Positions 36,221-45,331 of a stretch of 64,000 nt of DNA are shown piece by piece (the first letter of the stretch is position 1; each line of letters starts with the position of its first letter). Under the pieces are notes generated by a model. It was given only the letters and a program-made list of their open reading frames with translations, was not told where the DNA came from and searched no databases. Source of the DNA: a bacterium A37T11 (GTDB taxonomy: Bacteria > Bacteroidota > Bacteroidia > Sphingobacteriales > Sphingobacteriaceae); the NCBI GenBank assembly GCA_900109895.1, contig FOBR01000001.1, forward strand, positions 186,001 to 250,000, in the 5' to 3' direction. The translations under genes and the position numbers were made by a program.

Positions 36221-38509
36221 TTACTCATAACAACGAAATGCAAACACAGACGCCGGCACGCGCAAAGAGGGATGTTCAACTTGTAAAATTATCTTCTTTG
36301 TCTTTGCCGGCTCTTTTAGCTGGATCACATTCCGCGTTTGATAATTGCCTTCCTTCTCGAATATTGTGTTGCCAAAATCATCTTTCAGCAGATAATTGCG
36401 CACACAAAAGGGCATTTCCCGTTCTGGGTGGGTCATTAGCACCGATTCCATCGGGTGGTCAAAATCCGTATCAAAGCTAAGTTCTATTCGGGAAATAGTC
36501 TGCGCTTTGTCCCATTCAAGCACCAATTGCGGAGCAGCATCCTCCGGGTCGGCCACCCAGGCATTGGGACTGATAGTGGGCCTGTCTATACCATTCCGTA
36601 CGTTCTCTGCTTTGAAAAGGTCTATCGGCTCCAACAATGTCAATAGCAGATTCTGTCCTTCGGGCCTGCGTTGCGGGCACCAAAATTCAAATTCATCTAC
36701 GCCAGTGCCCTCGGGTGGTTCTTGCTTACCGTAATTGGAGACCGCCTTGTTCACTCCATTAAAGGCAGATACAAACCCCGTTATCCGTTGTTCGGTATAC
36801 GGCAGCTGGACAGACGGGTTTTTATGAAAAACAACGAACACATACGCTGCTTCATTGAGCGCAACATTAAAATTAAGCAAAATCTCCTGCTCACCCTCAG
36901 ATAAAGGAATATGCAGCGTTCCCAACGTAACATCAGGTGTAAAACCACCTACCCGGCTGCTTATCCTAAGTTCAGCATGAAGGCTCGTAACTTGCAAAGC
37001 GTTGGCTGAAATCCGAATCTCCGGTACAAGCCCTTTGGGCAAGGGCAATAATTGCGCTGCGGAGATCTCCAGGAGTTTCCAAGTGACCTCCAATTTGCTA
37101 AACCCCCCAAACAATAAATGGCTGGAGGCTTGCAGCGAAGCACTATTGACCAAATCGGCATCATCGTGCAAAGACAATCCCGGAATGTGCTGTCCACTTC
37201 GCATCAGCATACGCTGTAGCTCTTTGATATGCCCCTGTTGATAAATATCAGCCGGGTTAAGCAGCTTTTGATGGCAAAGCACAGCAGCAATCGCCACCGA
37301 TTGGCCAGTATAAGCACTCGTCGCCATAACGCGCGTGGCCCCAAAAGCCACGTGGCTCACGCTAATAATTCGGCCGGCGAAAAATAAATTTTCCACATTT
37401 CGGCTATACAAGGTTCGGTAAGGGATCTGAAAAACACCTTTGCTGTGCCATTGGTTGCAAGCCTGCCGCTCGCTGAATACACCATCGGCTGGATGTAAGT
37501 CAATAGACCACCCTCCAAAAGCAACAGCGTCTTCGTGGGTACGTTGTTCAATCAGATCCTTTTGAGAAAGCATAAAGTCCCCTTCAAACCGTCGGCTCTC
37601 CCGTTTTCCGGGAATCATACCTACCCATTCAAGCGTCAGGTTTTCAGCCTCAGGAAACTTACCTGAGTTTTTGATATAATCCCAAACTCCGTAAACTATC
37701 TTCCAAAGTTCCCACTTGATCTGTTCTGTATCGTGCACGGTATCCAACCGGCCTCCATGCTCCACCCACCACAGCTTACAGCCATGTTCACGGGCATTGA
37801 AATTCCGGAAACGCGGGATCTCCTTTGTCACATCCAGCGCAAAAGAAGGAGGGGTAAATTTCACCGGTAAACCCGTATCCTTGCTATAAAAATAAAGAGA
37901 ATGCCCAAGCAATTCACCATAGTCCGTATCCGGCGCCATGAGCTCATCAAATTCTTCTTTGCTTTCAGCGCCCATCCGGAATGCGGCACCCGCCAGGAAA
38001 GCCACGATCCCATCACCGGATGCATCGCAAAAAAGCGGTGCCCTTAACACATACTTCGTGGAATTCTGGCTACAAAAAGCCCGGAGCTCCGAAATAGTAT
38101 CCGGACCATTTTTTTCCACTTCATAAACAGCCGTGTTTAATAGCAATGTGATATTCGGTTCCCGGTTTACTTTATCCAGCAGGATCATATCTAATATGAT
38201 GGGGTTTCCTTCAGGGTTCTGATACGTGTTTTCCACCAATAGCTCATCGATCACTCCTCCTTCCCGGCTCCAGCGGTTGTTGTTGCCCATGTGCGATGTG
38301 GCACCCAATATCCATAACCGAACCTCGCTTGAAGCATTGCCTCCAAGCACAGATCGGTCCTGGACCAATACAACTTTCAACCCATTACGGGCAGCGGTGA
38401 TCGCCGTGCAGATACCGGAGAGACCGCCACCGGTAATGATGAGATCTCCGGTGAGTGCAATCATCTTTTTCTCTCTCCCTGCAGGGGCAAAACTTTCTTT
38501 TATTTTCAT
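36221..38509 (-). CDS. FAD-dependent oxidoreductase of PF12831 type
   Basis: 762 residues without a signal peptide, so cytoplasmic. The dinucleotide-binding start is DLIITGGGLSGICTAITAARNG, followed by GGNASSEVRLWILGATSHMGNNNRWSREGG and a later GASGDGIVA-like ASGDGIVAFLAGA, which together mark the FAD-dependent oxidoreductase family often found in carbohydrate loci. The C-terminal 250 residues are beta-rich and probably a separate domain. A second start (MIALTGDL, 38464) has a GGGAGAG-like purine-rich site before it and is an alternative. It may oxidise a released sugar or glycoside; the reaction is unknown. Confidence 0.85.
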   Translation of the reverse strand: MKIKESFAPAGREKKMIALTGDLIITGGGLSGICTAITAARNGLKVVLVQDRSVLGGNASSEVRLWILGATSHMGNNNRWSREGGVIDELLVENTYQNPEGNPIILDMILLDKVNREPNITLLLNTAVYEVEKNGPDTISELRAFCSQNSTKYVLRAPLFCDASGDGIVAFLAGAAFRMGAESKEEFDELMAPDTDYGELLGHSLYFYSKDTGLPVKFTPPSFALDVTKEIPRFRNFNAREHGCKLWWVEHGGRLDTVHDTEQIKWELWKIVYGVWDYIKNSGKFPEAENLTLEWVGMIPGKRESRRFEGDFMLSQKDLIEQRTHEDAVAFGGWSIDLHPADGVFSERQACNQWHSKGVFQIPYRTLYSRNVENLFFAGRIISVSHVAFGATRVMATSAYTGQSVAIAAVLCHQKLLNPADIYQQGHIKELQRMLMRSGQHIPGLSLHDDADLVNSASLQASSHLLFGGFSKLEVTWKLLEISAAQLLPLPKGLVPEIRISANALQVTSLHAELRISSRVGGFTPDVTLGTLHIPLSEGEQEILLNFNVALNEAAYVFVVFHKNPSVQLPYTEQRITGFVSAFNGVNKAVSNYGKQEPPEGTGVDEFEFWCPQRRPEGQNLLLTLLEPIDLFKAENVRNGIDRPTISPNAWVADPEDAAPQLVLEWDKAQTISRIELSFDTDFDHPMESVLMTHPEREMPFCVRNYLLKDDFGNTIFEKEGNYQTRNVIQLKEPAKTKKIILQVEHPSLRVPASVFAFRCYE

Positions 38510-38554
38510 GCTAAAGCTTAAAAATTATTTTTAAAATCACTCAAATTTCCTTAT

Positions 38555-40399
38555 TTAATTGTTAATCTCTTTTTCTATTTTGACGACCAGTCCGCCATTC
38601 GGTTCGAGATCAAAAGGAATAACAACGTCCTTGTTTATGGATTCCTTTCGTAAGATAACCCCTCTTCCCGAACCGGGCTTATCCAGCAGTTCATTTGCTA
38701 AATACACTTCATTATCAGCAAGAAAAAGCGGTTTGAATTGCCACTTTTGTTTTCGGTTCATTCCGTTTAAAACAACCGCATAATAGACCTTACCTTTTTT
38801 TCGTATCATAACTGCCAGCCTTCCAATCTTACTTTCAGGCATTACCCAAGTACTGTCCCAAGTCACAGGCATTTCCTTTATAAATGGAATCACCACGCGC
38901 AATGAATCGTTCTTTAAAATAAATCCGGGGTTCTCGGCCATTACCATAATAGGCGAATCATACATATAGGCTGTTGCCAATTGGTGGGCCCAGGTTGTTC
39001 TGCCCGGTTTACTAAAAGACATTGGCGTGTAATCGGCATGGCCCACGATCATACGGGTAAAGGGTAACGCCGTATTATGCCATGCAGGCAACGGTTCGCC
39101 CATGGTATTTAATTCCATCCCCCTTACTCCCTCGCGTGTCATCTCATTCGGGAATCGCCGTGCCTCGCCGGTAGGTACTTGGCAACCATGAAGATCCACC
39201 ATTAGCTTTCTTTTGGCACACGCCTCCAAAAAACCTTTTTCGAAATCAATGAGTTCCTTCGCTTCGCTATTCATGAAATCCACTTTAACCCCTACAGCCA
39301 CCGCATGTTGTACACTGTCCAAAAAAGCGTTCATCGCTATTGGATCACGGACTTCATCAGAATGTTTCCAAACCCACACTCCAATGTGTTTCAGTCTGGC
39401 CAACCGGCAATAATTTGCCAGCATCTGCCATTTGTTAGGCCATTTCTCCCAACCTTCGTCCAGCAATACATATTCAAAAGTCAGTTGATCAGCATAGTCA
39501 ATAAACTTAATTTCGTTCTGCCATGACATATATCCAGCATCTTTCGACCACCAGCTCCACACCGACCTGCCTGGTTTAATATAAGCTGTATCAGCAAATA
39601 AAGAGGCGTTTGGCTTAGGGTTAAGATCGTACAATACATTTTTCATCTGTATCAACCCATTTAGGTTCTTTGCATAAAAAGTAACACGCCAGGGCGTATG
39701 GATGCTGCCATTGACAGAAAATTGCTTTTCAGTAAAATTAACCGAAACCTGCCTGTTTCCGAGTGCCTTGAGACGCATGCCACTATAGTCATAAAGCGCT
39801 GCCTCAGAAACTGAGATATATTCTCCCCTGCTTGTTTCCACAACCAATGGCTTCCCTTGTATCGGGCCTTCCGTTGAAACGATGGAGAGGCTATCCACCG
39901 ACGTGCTCATCCAAAGACCCGCATACGACTTTAATTTCCAGTCGCTATTCCGTTCAAAATACCACACCCTGCTTTTCTGGGGGAATGTCCATGAAGAAAG
40001 CTCACCTGAGATCCGCACATCGGATGGCTGGGATAACCTGTACCGGTACGCCATCGCATCGCCGTACACCCGTATTTGCAGCTCAAATTGAAAATCATCT
40101 TGTTGTAACATAAACAAGTAATCCATATAATCCGCGGCGGCGTGCTTTTCCTTTAATTGAATCTTGTCAATATGCGCACCCAGATCCATTTGGTTGACCC
40201 TTACGCCCAAATTAGACGGATAGATCAGCGTGTCGCCTTGCCGATTGGTTAAATTGTACTGCAACTGCCGGTCTTTCGTGAGGCTCAGCTTCACCTTTAG
40301 GTATCCCATCGGATCCTGTATAACAGGAAGCGTATTGCAAGCTGAAAAGCTTAGGCACACCAGGATAACTAAACCCAAATATAATGGATATGCTTTCAA
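38555..40399 (-). CDS. Glycoside hydrolase family 97, probable retaining alpha-galactosidase-like member
   Basis: 614 residues. The lipoprotein signal MKAYPLYLGLVILVCLSFSAC needs the TTG start at 40397-40399, as no upstream ATG exists. An N-terminal beta-supersandwich (about 30-270) precedes a TIM barrel (about 275-520) and a C-terminal beta domain, the GH97 order. Landmarks are SVWSWWSKDAGYMS, LLDEGWEKWP, VKVDFMNSE and HGCQVPTGEARRFPNEMTREGVRGMELN. Asp374 (VDFM) and Glu429 (GMELN), 55 residues apart, fit nucleophile and acid/base of the retaining branch rather than the inverting SusB branch. It acts in the periplasm or at the surface. Confidence 0.9.
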   Translation of the reverse strand: MKAYPLYLGLVILVCLSFSACNTLPVIQDPMGYLKVKLSLTKDRQLQYNLTNRQGDTLIYPSNLGVRVNQMDLGAHIDKIQLKEKHAAADYMDYLFMLQQDDFQFELQIRVYGDAMAYRYRLSQPSDVRISGELSSWTFPQKSRVWYFERNSDWKLKSYAGLWMSTSVDSLSIVSTEGPIQGKPLVVETSRGEYISVSEAALYDYSGMRLKALGNRQVSVNFTEKQFSVNGSIHTPWRVTFYAKNLNGLIQMKNVLYDLNPKPNASLFADTAYIKPGRSVWSWWSKDAGYMSWQNEIKFIDYADQLTFEYVLLDEGWEKWPNKWQMLANYCRLARLKHIGVWVWKHSDEVRDPIAMNAFLDSVQHAVAVGVKVDFMNSEAKELIDFEKGFLEACAKRKLMVDLHGCQVPTGEARRFPNEMTREGVRGMELNTMGEPLPAWHNTALPFTRMIVGHADYTPMSFSKPGRTTWAHQLATAYMYDSPIMVMAENPGFILKNDSLRVVIPFIKEMPVTWDSTWVMPESKIGRLAVMIRKKGKVYYAVVLNGMNRKQKWQFKPLFLADNEVYLANELLDKPGSGRGVILRKESINKDVVIPFDLEPNGGLVVKIEKEINN

Positions 40400-40446
40400 G
40401 TCAGTTCTTCGTTTAAGTACAACTATCTTTTTATAAAATTCACCAT

Positions 40447-41178
40447 CTAACGCTGTACAAGTCGTGGCGGGGCCATCATTAACCGTTCAATAACATCCGC
40501 CATATATTGAAAAGAATATTTTTTCTTTAAAATAATATGGCGTCCATTGGGATCGCGCGTCCACGTGTCATCGCCATCATCTTTAATGGTAATGGTACCC
40601 CGTTCGTAGTCAAAATAAGTATCTATGCCCGTAACAGCCGCTAAGGCAGCAGTCTGATCATAGCTGGCACGCCCGCCCATTTCATACCGCGAGTTGTCAA
40701 ACTCCAGGATGTCCTGTTTTATTGAAACAGCATACGTATCTTTAACCGGATTACCCTCCGGGGTTTCAGCGGCAATCAATTTATCCCCGGTCCTTATATA
40801 CCTCCCTATTTCGGCGCCACTGCAAATGATTCTTGTAGGCCACTGTTCAAACACGATTTTGGCGCTCGGTAAATCTGCTAATATACCTTTAGCCGCCCCA
40901 ACCGGAATGAACGCCCTGCCGTAGTAACGGTTAATGATATATAACAACCGGGTAGTTTTCTCCATTTTATTGGAAGAAACAGTGGCCAGTATGCGGACAC
41001 GATTGCTCTCTGCCAGCGCATGTAACAACGCCAACGCCCCAACATCATCATAATCCGGCCCTATGTCCGTGTCAAAAATAACGCTTACCCGTTCGGTTAT
41101 ATGGTTGCCTCGCGCGTTGCCAAGGCACACAAGCAACAACACCATCGTCCATATTCCCGTCGTTAATTTAAAGGTCAT
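40447..41178 (-). CDS. Nucleoside hydrolase-like protein with a large internal deletion
   Basis: 243 residues including a signal peptide (1-24). The N-terminal Asp cluster VIFDTDIGPDYDDVGALALLHAL and the C-terminal half (IVFEQWPTRIICSGAEIGRYIRTG, SYDQTAALAAVTG, RDPNGRHIILKKK) match secreted inosine-uridine-type nucleoside hydrolases, which are usually 300-340 residues. After IPVGAAKG (about residue 98) the sequence jumps straight to the segment that normally lies 90-100 residues later, near 40866-40884, with the frame kept. The lost part holds the core strands and the Asn of the active site. It is translationally coupled (ATGA) to the large gene upstream. Probably inactive as a hydrolase. Confidence 0.75.
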   Translation of the reverse strand: MTFKLTTGIWTMVLLLVCLGNARGNHITERVSVIFDTDIGPDYDDVGALALLHALAESNRVRILATVSSNKMEKTTRLLYIINRYYGRAFIPVGAAKGILADLPSAKIVFEQWPTRIICSGAEIGRYIRTGDKLIAAETPEGNPVKDTYAVSIKQDILEFDNSRYEMGGRASYDQTAALAAVTGIDTYFDYERGTITIKDDGDDTWTRDPNGRHIILKKKYSFQYMADVIERLMMAPPRLVQR

Positions 41179-43796
41179 TGCCCCTTAAATTTCAACGTAT
41201 ACATACCATAAGCCGGGATCGTTATATCCCAATTGCCACCCGCCGCTTCCAACAACCGCAGGGATCTCCCGGTGTGATCCAGCAGTTCACCCTTCGTAAG
41301 TTTCGCACCAGCTTTAACCAATGCATTCAAATCGACGGAAACCTTGCCCTTTTGCTGCGTAGTACTGTTGTTCATCACGATGACGAAATAACATTTTTCG
41401 TCACGCGTCTTCGCACCAACAAAATCCAACCGCTCATTGTTAACGGATATTGCATTTTCGGGAAAAATCAGGTCGGCCTTCGTACCAAATACGTCCCCAC
41501 TTTGGAAGCCATAAGGTTGGTGCGGCCCCACTTTCGGCGTAATAAACCCGCGCGGGAACAGGATCCGGTTATCTGACCTCATTGCAGCTTCCGACATCAG
41601 GTAATCAGTTATCCATCCAATTTGCCACCAAGCATGATGTGGAAATTCACCGGGACCATTGTTCATTGCACTCCAATAATAGGAAGCTACATGCGAAGCC
41701 GGATCTACAAACGCATCCCTGCCCCAGGCAGCCGCCCGGGCCATGTCGAGAAAAATAGAATCCTTTGTTTCACCGAACATCCGCACGAACATCCCCGCAT
41801 GACTTGCTAAAAGGATCGGACCTGCTCCGTTGGCCGAACCTAGCAAACCGCCGTGCTCAAAACTCAATCCCACCTGACTTATTTGCCAATCGGCCCAATG
41901 CTTTCCTTTCACACTCTTTTCTTGCGTAGTGGGAATAGGATGCGTATAAACTGATGCCGTATAAATTCTGGCTACCCTTATTGCCGCTTTTAGATATGCG
42001 TTGTTTTTCGTAACGTCGTACAAATCCATCAAGGCTTGCGCGCTTTGGCCGGTTGCAAAATCAGGGGCAAAACGTGTATCGCCGCATACCCCTAAAAAAT
42101 TACCCTTATCAACGGCCTCTTTCAAAAACCAATCAGCCCCCTTTTTTGCAGCATCCAGATACTTTTGGTCCCCCAGTAACCGGTAGGCTACCAAAAGGCC
42201 GTAAAAAGTAGGCCGTCGGTCTTTCAACTCTGTAAACACCTGTTGCGTGGTATTCCGGTCATATGCCACCACCCAACTGCCATCTGCCTTTTGCCATTCC
42301 ATCAATTTGTCCGCACCCCAGCGCAATCGCTCGCGCAAAGCCTGATCATCGGGGTTAAACAGCAGGATATTCCCAATATCCAGCATCGTGTAATACGTAA
42401 TCGCGATAGGTTCCACGTAATTGCCCCACTCCTCAGTAAAACGCTTGCTTTTCCAGAGATAATACTGGCCGACTGCCGCCCCCTTGAAAAAACCATCTTC
42501 TGCCTGTTGCTGGGTCAATTTAAAATTCCGGGCAAAAGGTAATCGTCCATTCTTTAGCGTACTGTCGTGCGTTGCATTGGCCAGCATCCACATGGCCCCA
42601 TAGTCTGAATTTTTCATAGCGTCCTTATCGGAACCCACCACCCAGCCCAAGTAAGATTGCGCACCAATTTTAAGACCTTGATAGTTGTACGTATGCCATT
42701 TGGATGTAGAATCATTCCTTACATAATCGATCATGGCATAAATACGCTTGGTGAGCGATTCATGCGTATCCTTCAAATCTAAAAAATGTTTAAACTGGTA
42801 TACATCATAAACCGCATGTTTAAATACAGAGAACCATTCATCAGTACCCAATGAATAGCGGAAACGAAAGGTCCTTTCCTCCCCTGCGTTCATGTATGAA
42901 CCCTTCTCTCCCAAAACAGGATGATAAACAGTGGGCGTGAGCTGCCCTTTTCTGTTCATAAGTGAAAGCCCCAAGTCCCATTCACTTTGGGTTGACTTAT
43001 CGGCCGCCCAGGGATCGCGACCCGTTCCGGGCGCTGGTATGACCGCCAGTGTCACGCGATCCTTGTTTTGAATAAGCGGCGCAAGCGTGCTGGCCGTCCG
43101 CTCCCTAACCACCACAGGCCGGTCAGGAATCCCTTCGCCATAACCATAGGACAGCATCAGATCGGGGTTCAGTGATTTCCCCTGGAAATACCCCGGAAGC
43201 ATGGCCCATTCAAGGTTCGCCCGGGGTATCGCATACACCGACGGACTGGCGATCGAATAATAGCCCGCCACTTTCGCTTTCATCTGTACCTCTACCAGTA
43301 CATCGCCCGCAAAAGCAGGGTCGAGTTGCCAAGTGGCCTCCATATCCAACTCCGGAAGCTCCCTGCCAAAAATCAATTTACTGCCAACCTCCTTCGCCGT
43401 AGCAGGATAAAAGGTCAAGGCCTTTCCGGCAGTATTCATCGGCACAGGGCCTGTTGCTATTTTCCAGCCGTTCAGCATATGTTGATATGCTTTTAGGCGT
43501 CCCCATTGCGCTGAATCGACATTAACAGGCATTTTCAAAGCTGCTTCATTCGCGTATAAGACTGTATATTCTCCGAAAGGATTGGGCACTATAAGATTGC
43601 CTTTTTTGCCTATAAGTACCAGTGATTTCAATCTGTAGCCGCTATCTGTCTTGGCCCACTCCATTTTCACTTTTCTATTCCCAAGTTGTACTTTTGTTTG
43701 TGAAACTCCAGAGAAGAAAGTTGCTAATAAAATTATAAGTAAGCCAAATGAACTTGCTTTTGTTTTCCCATTAAGAGTCATCCTTTTCCTGTACAT
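41175..43796 (-). CDS. Large secreted protein with an alpha/alpha-barrel-like centre, probable glycan-active
   Basis: 873 residues; a start five codons later (MTLNGKTKASS) is equally possible. A signal peptide is followed by a beta-rich N-terminal part (about 35-330), a helical centre (about 340-740) with repeated helix pairs such as AITYYTMLDIGNILLFNPDDQALRERLRWGADKLMEWQ and YLDAAKKGADWFLKEA, and a small C-terminal beta domain (about 770-873). This is the layout of six-hairpin glycosidases and polysaccharide lyases. I cannot assign a numbered family. It lies 22 bp after susD in unit A, so it probably attacks the glycan bound by that pair. Confidence 0.7.
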   Translation of the reverse strand: MYRKRMTLNGKTKASSFGLLIILLATFFSGVSQTKVQLGNRKVKMEWAKTDSGYRLKSLVLIGKKGNLIVPNPFGEYTVLYANEAALKMPVNVDSAQWGRLKAYQHMLNGWKIATGPVPMNTAGKALTFYPATAKEVGSKLIFGRELPELDMEATWQLDPAFAGDVLVEVQMKAKVAGYYSIASPSVYAIPRANLEWAMLPGYFQGKSLNPDLMLSYGYGEGIPDRPVVVRERTASTLAPLIQNKDRVTLAVIPAPGTGRDPWAADKSTQSEWDLGLSLMNRKGQLTPTVYHPVLGEKGSYMNAGEERTFRFRYSLGTDEWFSVFKHAVYDVYQFKHFLDLKDTHESLTKRIYAMIDYVRNDSTSKWHTYNYQGLKIGAQSYLGWVVGSDKDAMKNSDYGAMWMLANATHDSTLKNGRLPFARNFKLTQQQAEDGFFKGAAVGQYYLWKSKRFTEEWGNYVEPIAITYYTMLDIGNILLFNPDDQALRERLRWGADKLMEWQKADGSWVVAYDRNTTQQVFTELKDRRPTFYGLLVAYRLLGDQKYLDAAKKGADWFLKEAVDKGNFLGVCGDTRFAPDFATGQSAQALMDLYDVTKNNAYLKAAIRVARIYTASVYTHPIPTTQEKSVKGKHWADWQISQVGLSFEHGGLLGSANGAGPILLASHAGMFVRMFGETKDSIFLDMARAAAWGRDAFVDPASHVASYYWSAMNNGPGEFPHHAWWQIGWITDYLMSEAAMRSDNRILFPRGFITPKVGPHQPYGFQSGDVFGTKADLIFPENAISVNNERLDFVGAKTRDEKCYFVIVMNNSTTQQKGKVSVDLNALVKAGAKLTKGELLDHTGRSLRLLEAAGGNWDITIPAYGMYTLKFKGQ

Positions 43797-43818
43797 ATTA
43801 GTATTATCAATCAGTCAT

Positions 43819-45318
43819 TTAATTCCAATCCGGGTTTTGTACCAGTTGCGGGTTGGCATTGATTTCATCCTGTGGAATTGGAAAAAAGCGATATTTAGAT
43901 TGAATATTTCTCGTAGGATACACATCATTAGTCGCCGTTGGAATTACCGACATATACGTATTCGTTCGAGTCAAATCATACCACCGATCACCTTCAGCAA
44001 ACAATTCCCAAGACCGTTCCTGCAATACAGCAGCAATAAAGTCCTCTCTATTTAATCCAGGAGTCAAGTCCTTTAAACCTGCGCGATGCCGAATAGCATT
44101 TATATAACCGTATGCTTTTGAATCAGCACCATTCAACTGTGCCTCTGCTTCAGCAGCAATCAGATATATATCAGCTAAACGCAGAATCGGAATGTTTCTG
44201 ACAGTGCCTACAGTTGATACTGGATCTTGGTATTTTTTGATTAAAACCGCATTTTTGGTAATAGGGGTAATAGCTGCCATGGGAACCCATTTACCACTTT
44301 TATTCAGATAAGTAGTATCCAATAACCCCCGCCGCTGGTCCTTTGGATCAAACGATTGAAAAAATTTATAATATGCAAACATAGAACCAAATGAGGTTTT
44401 AGCATATTCTACTCCCCCACTACCAGTAGGACCGCAGAGCCCAACTAATTGATGCCCATTTCCCGGAGAGATTGGGTCGCATTCGTAAGACCAGATCATC
44501 TCCTTCCTACTCGCCTCTTTTTGGGCATAATCAAACAGATCGATTACACTTGAAATTAGGGAATAGTTATTTGAGTTGATCACTATTTCGGCTTTTGCCA
44601 ATGCTGTTGACCAATCTTCATTATATAATGCTACTTTGGCATATAATGCGCTAATCGCTTCATTTGAAGGCCTTCCAATGACTACACCTGAAGAAGAAGG
44701 TAATCCGGATATACCTGCACTATCTAAATCACTATATATTTGATTATACACTTCTTTTACTGGACTTTTTAATAAATAGGCATCTTCCTTAGTAGCACTG
44801 GGTGTAACTTTAACGGGCACTTCCCCAAAATTTTTTGTCAATGTCCAAAAATAAAAGGCCCTCAAGAAAAAGGCTTCACCCAGGATCTGCCTTTTACGGG
44901 TATTGTCCATTGATACTCCGGGTAATTTTTGAAGTACCCAATTGGCCTGTTCTATGCCACTATAGCACGAAGTCCAAATTTGTTGAGGTGATTCGCTCAG
45001 CCTCCCCTGACTGCGTTGTACCGTATACGTAGGCTCCAAGGTAAAAAGTGTTAATGAGTTTCTTCCAACAACAGCTCGTGGATAAGCCTGGTCCGCGCTA
45101 AAATCTGATACCAATGTAGCAGCTGGTCCGCCATACATTGAAGGCATCGCACCGTAAGTAGCTAAAAGGCCCTTTTCTGCATCAGATGCTGTCTTATAAA
45201 AAGTTTCGGTAATTATGGAAGAATACACATCTTCATCCAAGGAACAGGAGGCATAGGTCAAACATAATATACCCAACAGATATATTTCTAAGAAAATCTT
45301 TATACGAGCAGATTTCAT
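43819..45318 (-). CDS. susD: RagB/SusD-family outer-membrane lipoprotein (unit A)
   Basis: 499 residues from the ATG at 45318 (MKSARIKIFLEIYLLGILCLTYASC), which gives a clean lipoprotein signal and begins 13 bp after the susC stop; ATGs further upstream would overlap susC. SusD signatures include the TPR-like helices, AEAEAQLNG followed by YINAIRHRAGL, and the C-terminal LFAEGDRWYDLTRTN with VYPTRN...FFPIPQDEINANPQLVQNPDWN (given in parts). SusD proteins cap the SusC pore and bind the glycan. Partner of the susC gene just upstream. Confidence 0.95.
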   Translation of the reverse strand: MKSARIKIFLEIYLLGILCLTYASCSLDEDVYSSIITETFYKTASDAEKGLLATYGAMPSMYGGPAATLVSDFSADQAYPRAVVGRNSLTLFTLEPTYTVQRSQGRLSESPQQIWTSCYSGIEQANWVLQKLPGVSMDNTRKRQILGEAFFLRAFYFWTLTKNFGEVPVKVTPSATKEDAYLLKSPVKEVYNQIYSDLDSAGISGLPSSSGVVIGRPSNEAISALYAKVALYNEDWSTALAKAEIVINSNNYSLISSVIDLFDYAQKEASRKEMIWSYECDPISPGNGHQLVGLCGPTGSGGVEYAKTSFGSMFAYYKFFQSFDPKDQRRGLLDTTYLNKSGKWVPMAAITPITKNAVLIKKYQDPVSTVGTVRNIPILRLADIYLIAAEAEAQLNGADSKAYGYINAIRHRAGLKDLTPGLNREDFIAAVLQERSWELFAEGDRWYDLTRTNTYMSVIPTATNDVYPTRNIQSKYRFFPIPQDEINANPQLVQNPDWN

Positions 45319-45331
45319 GATATTTATGGGA

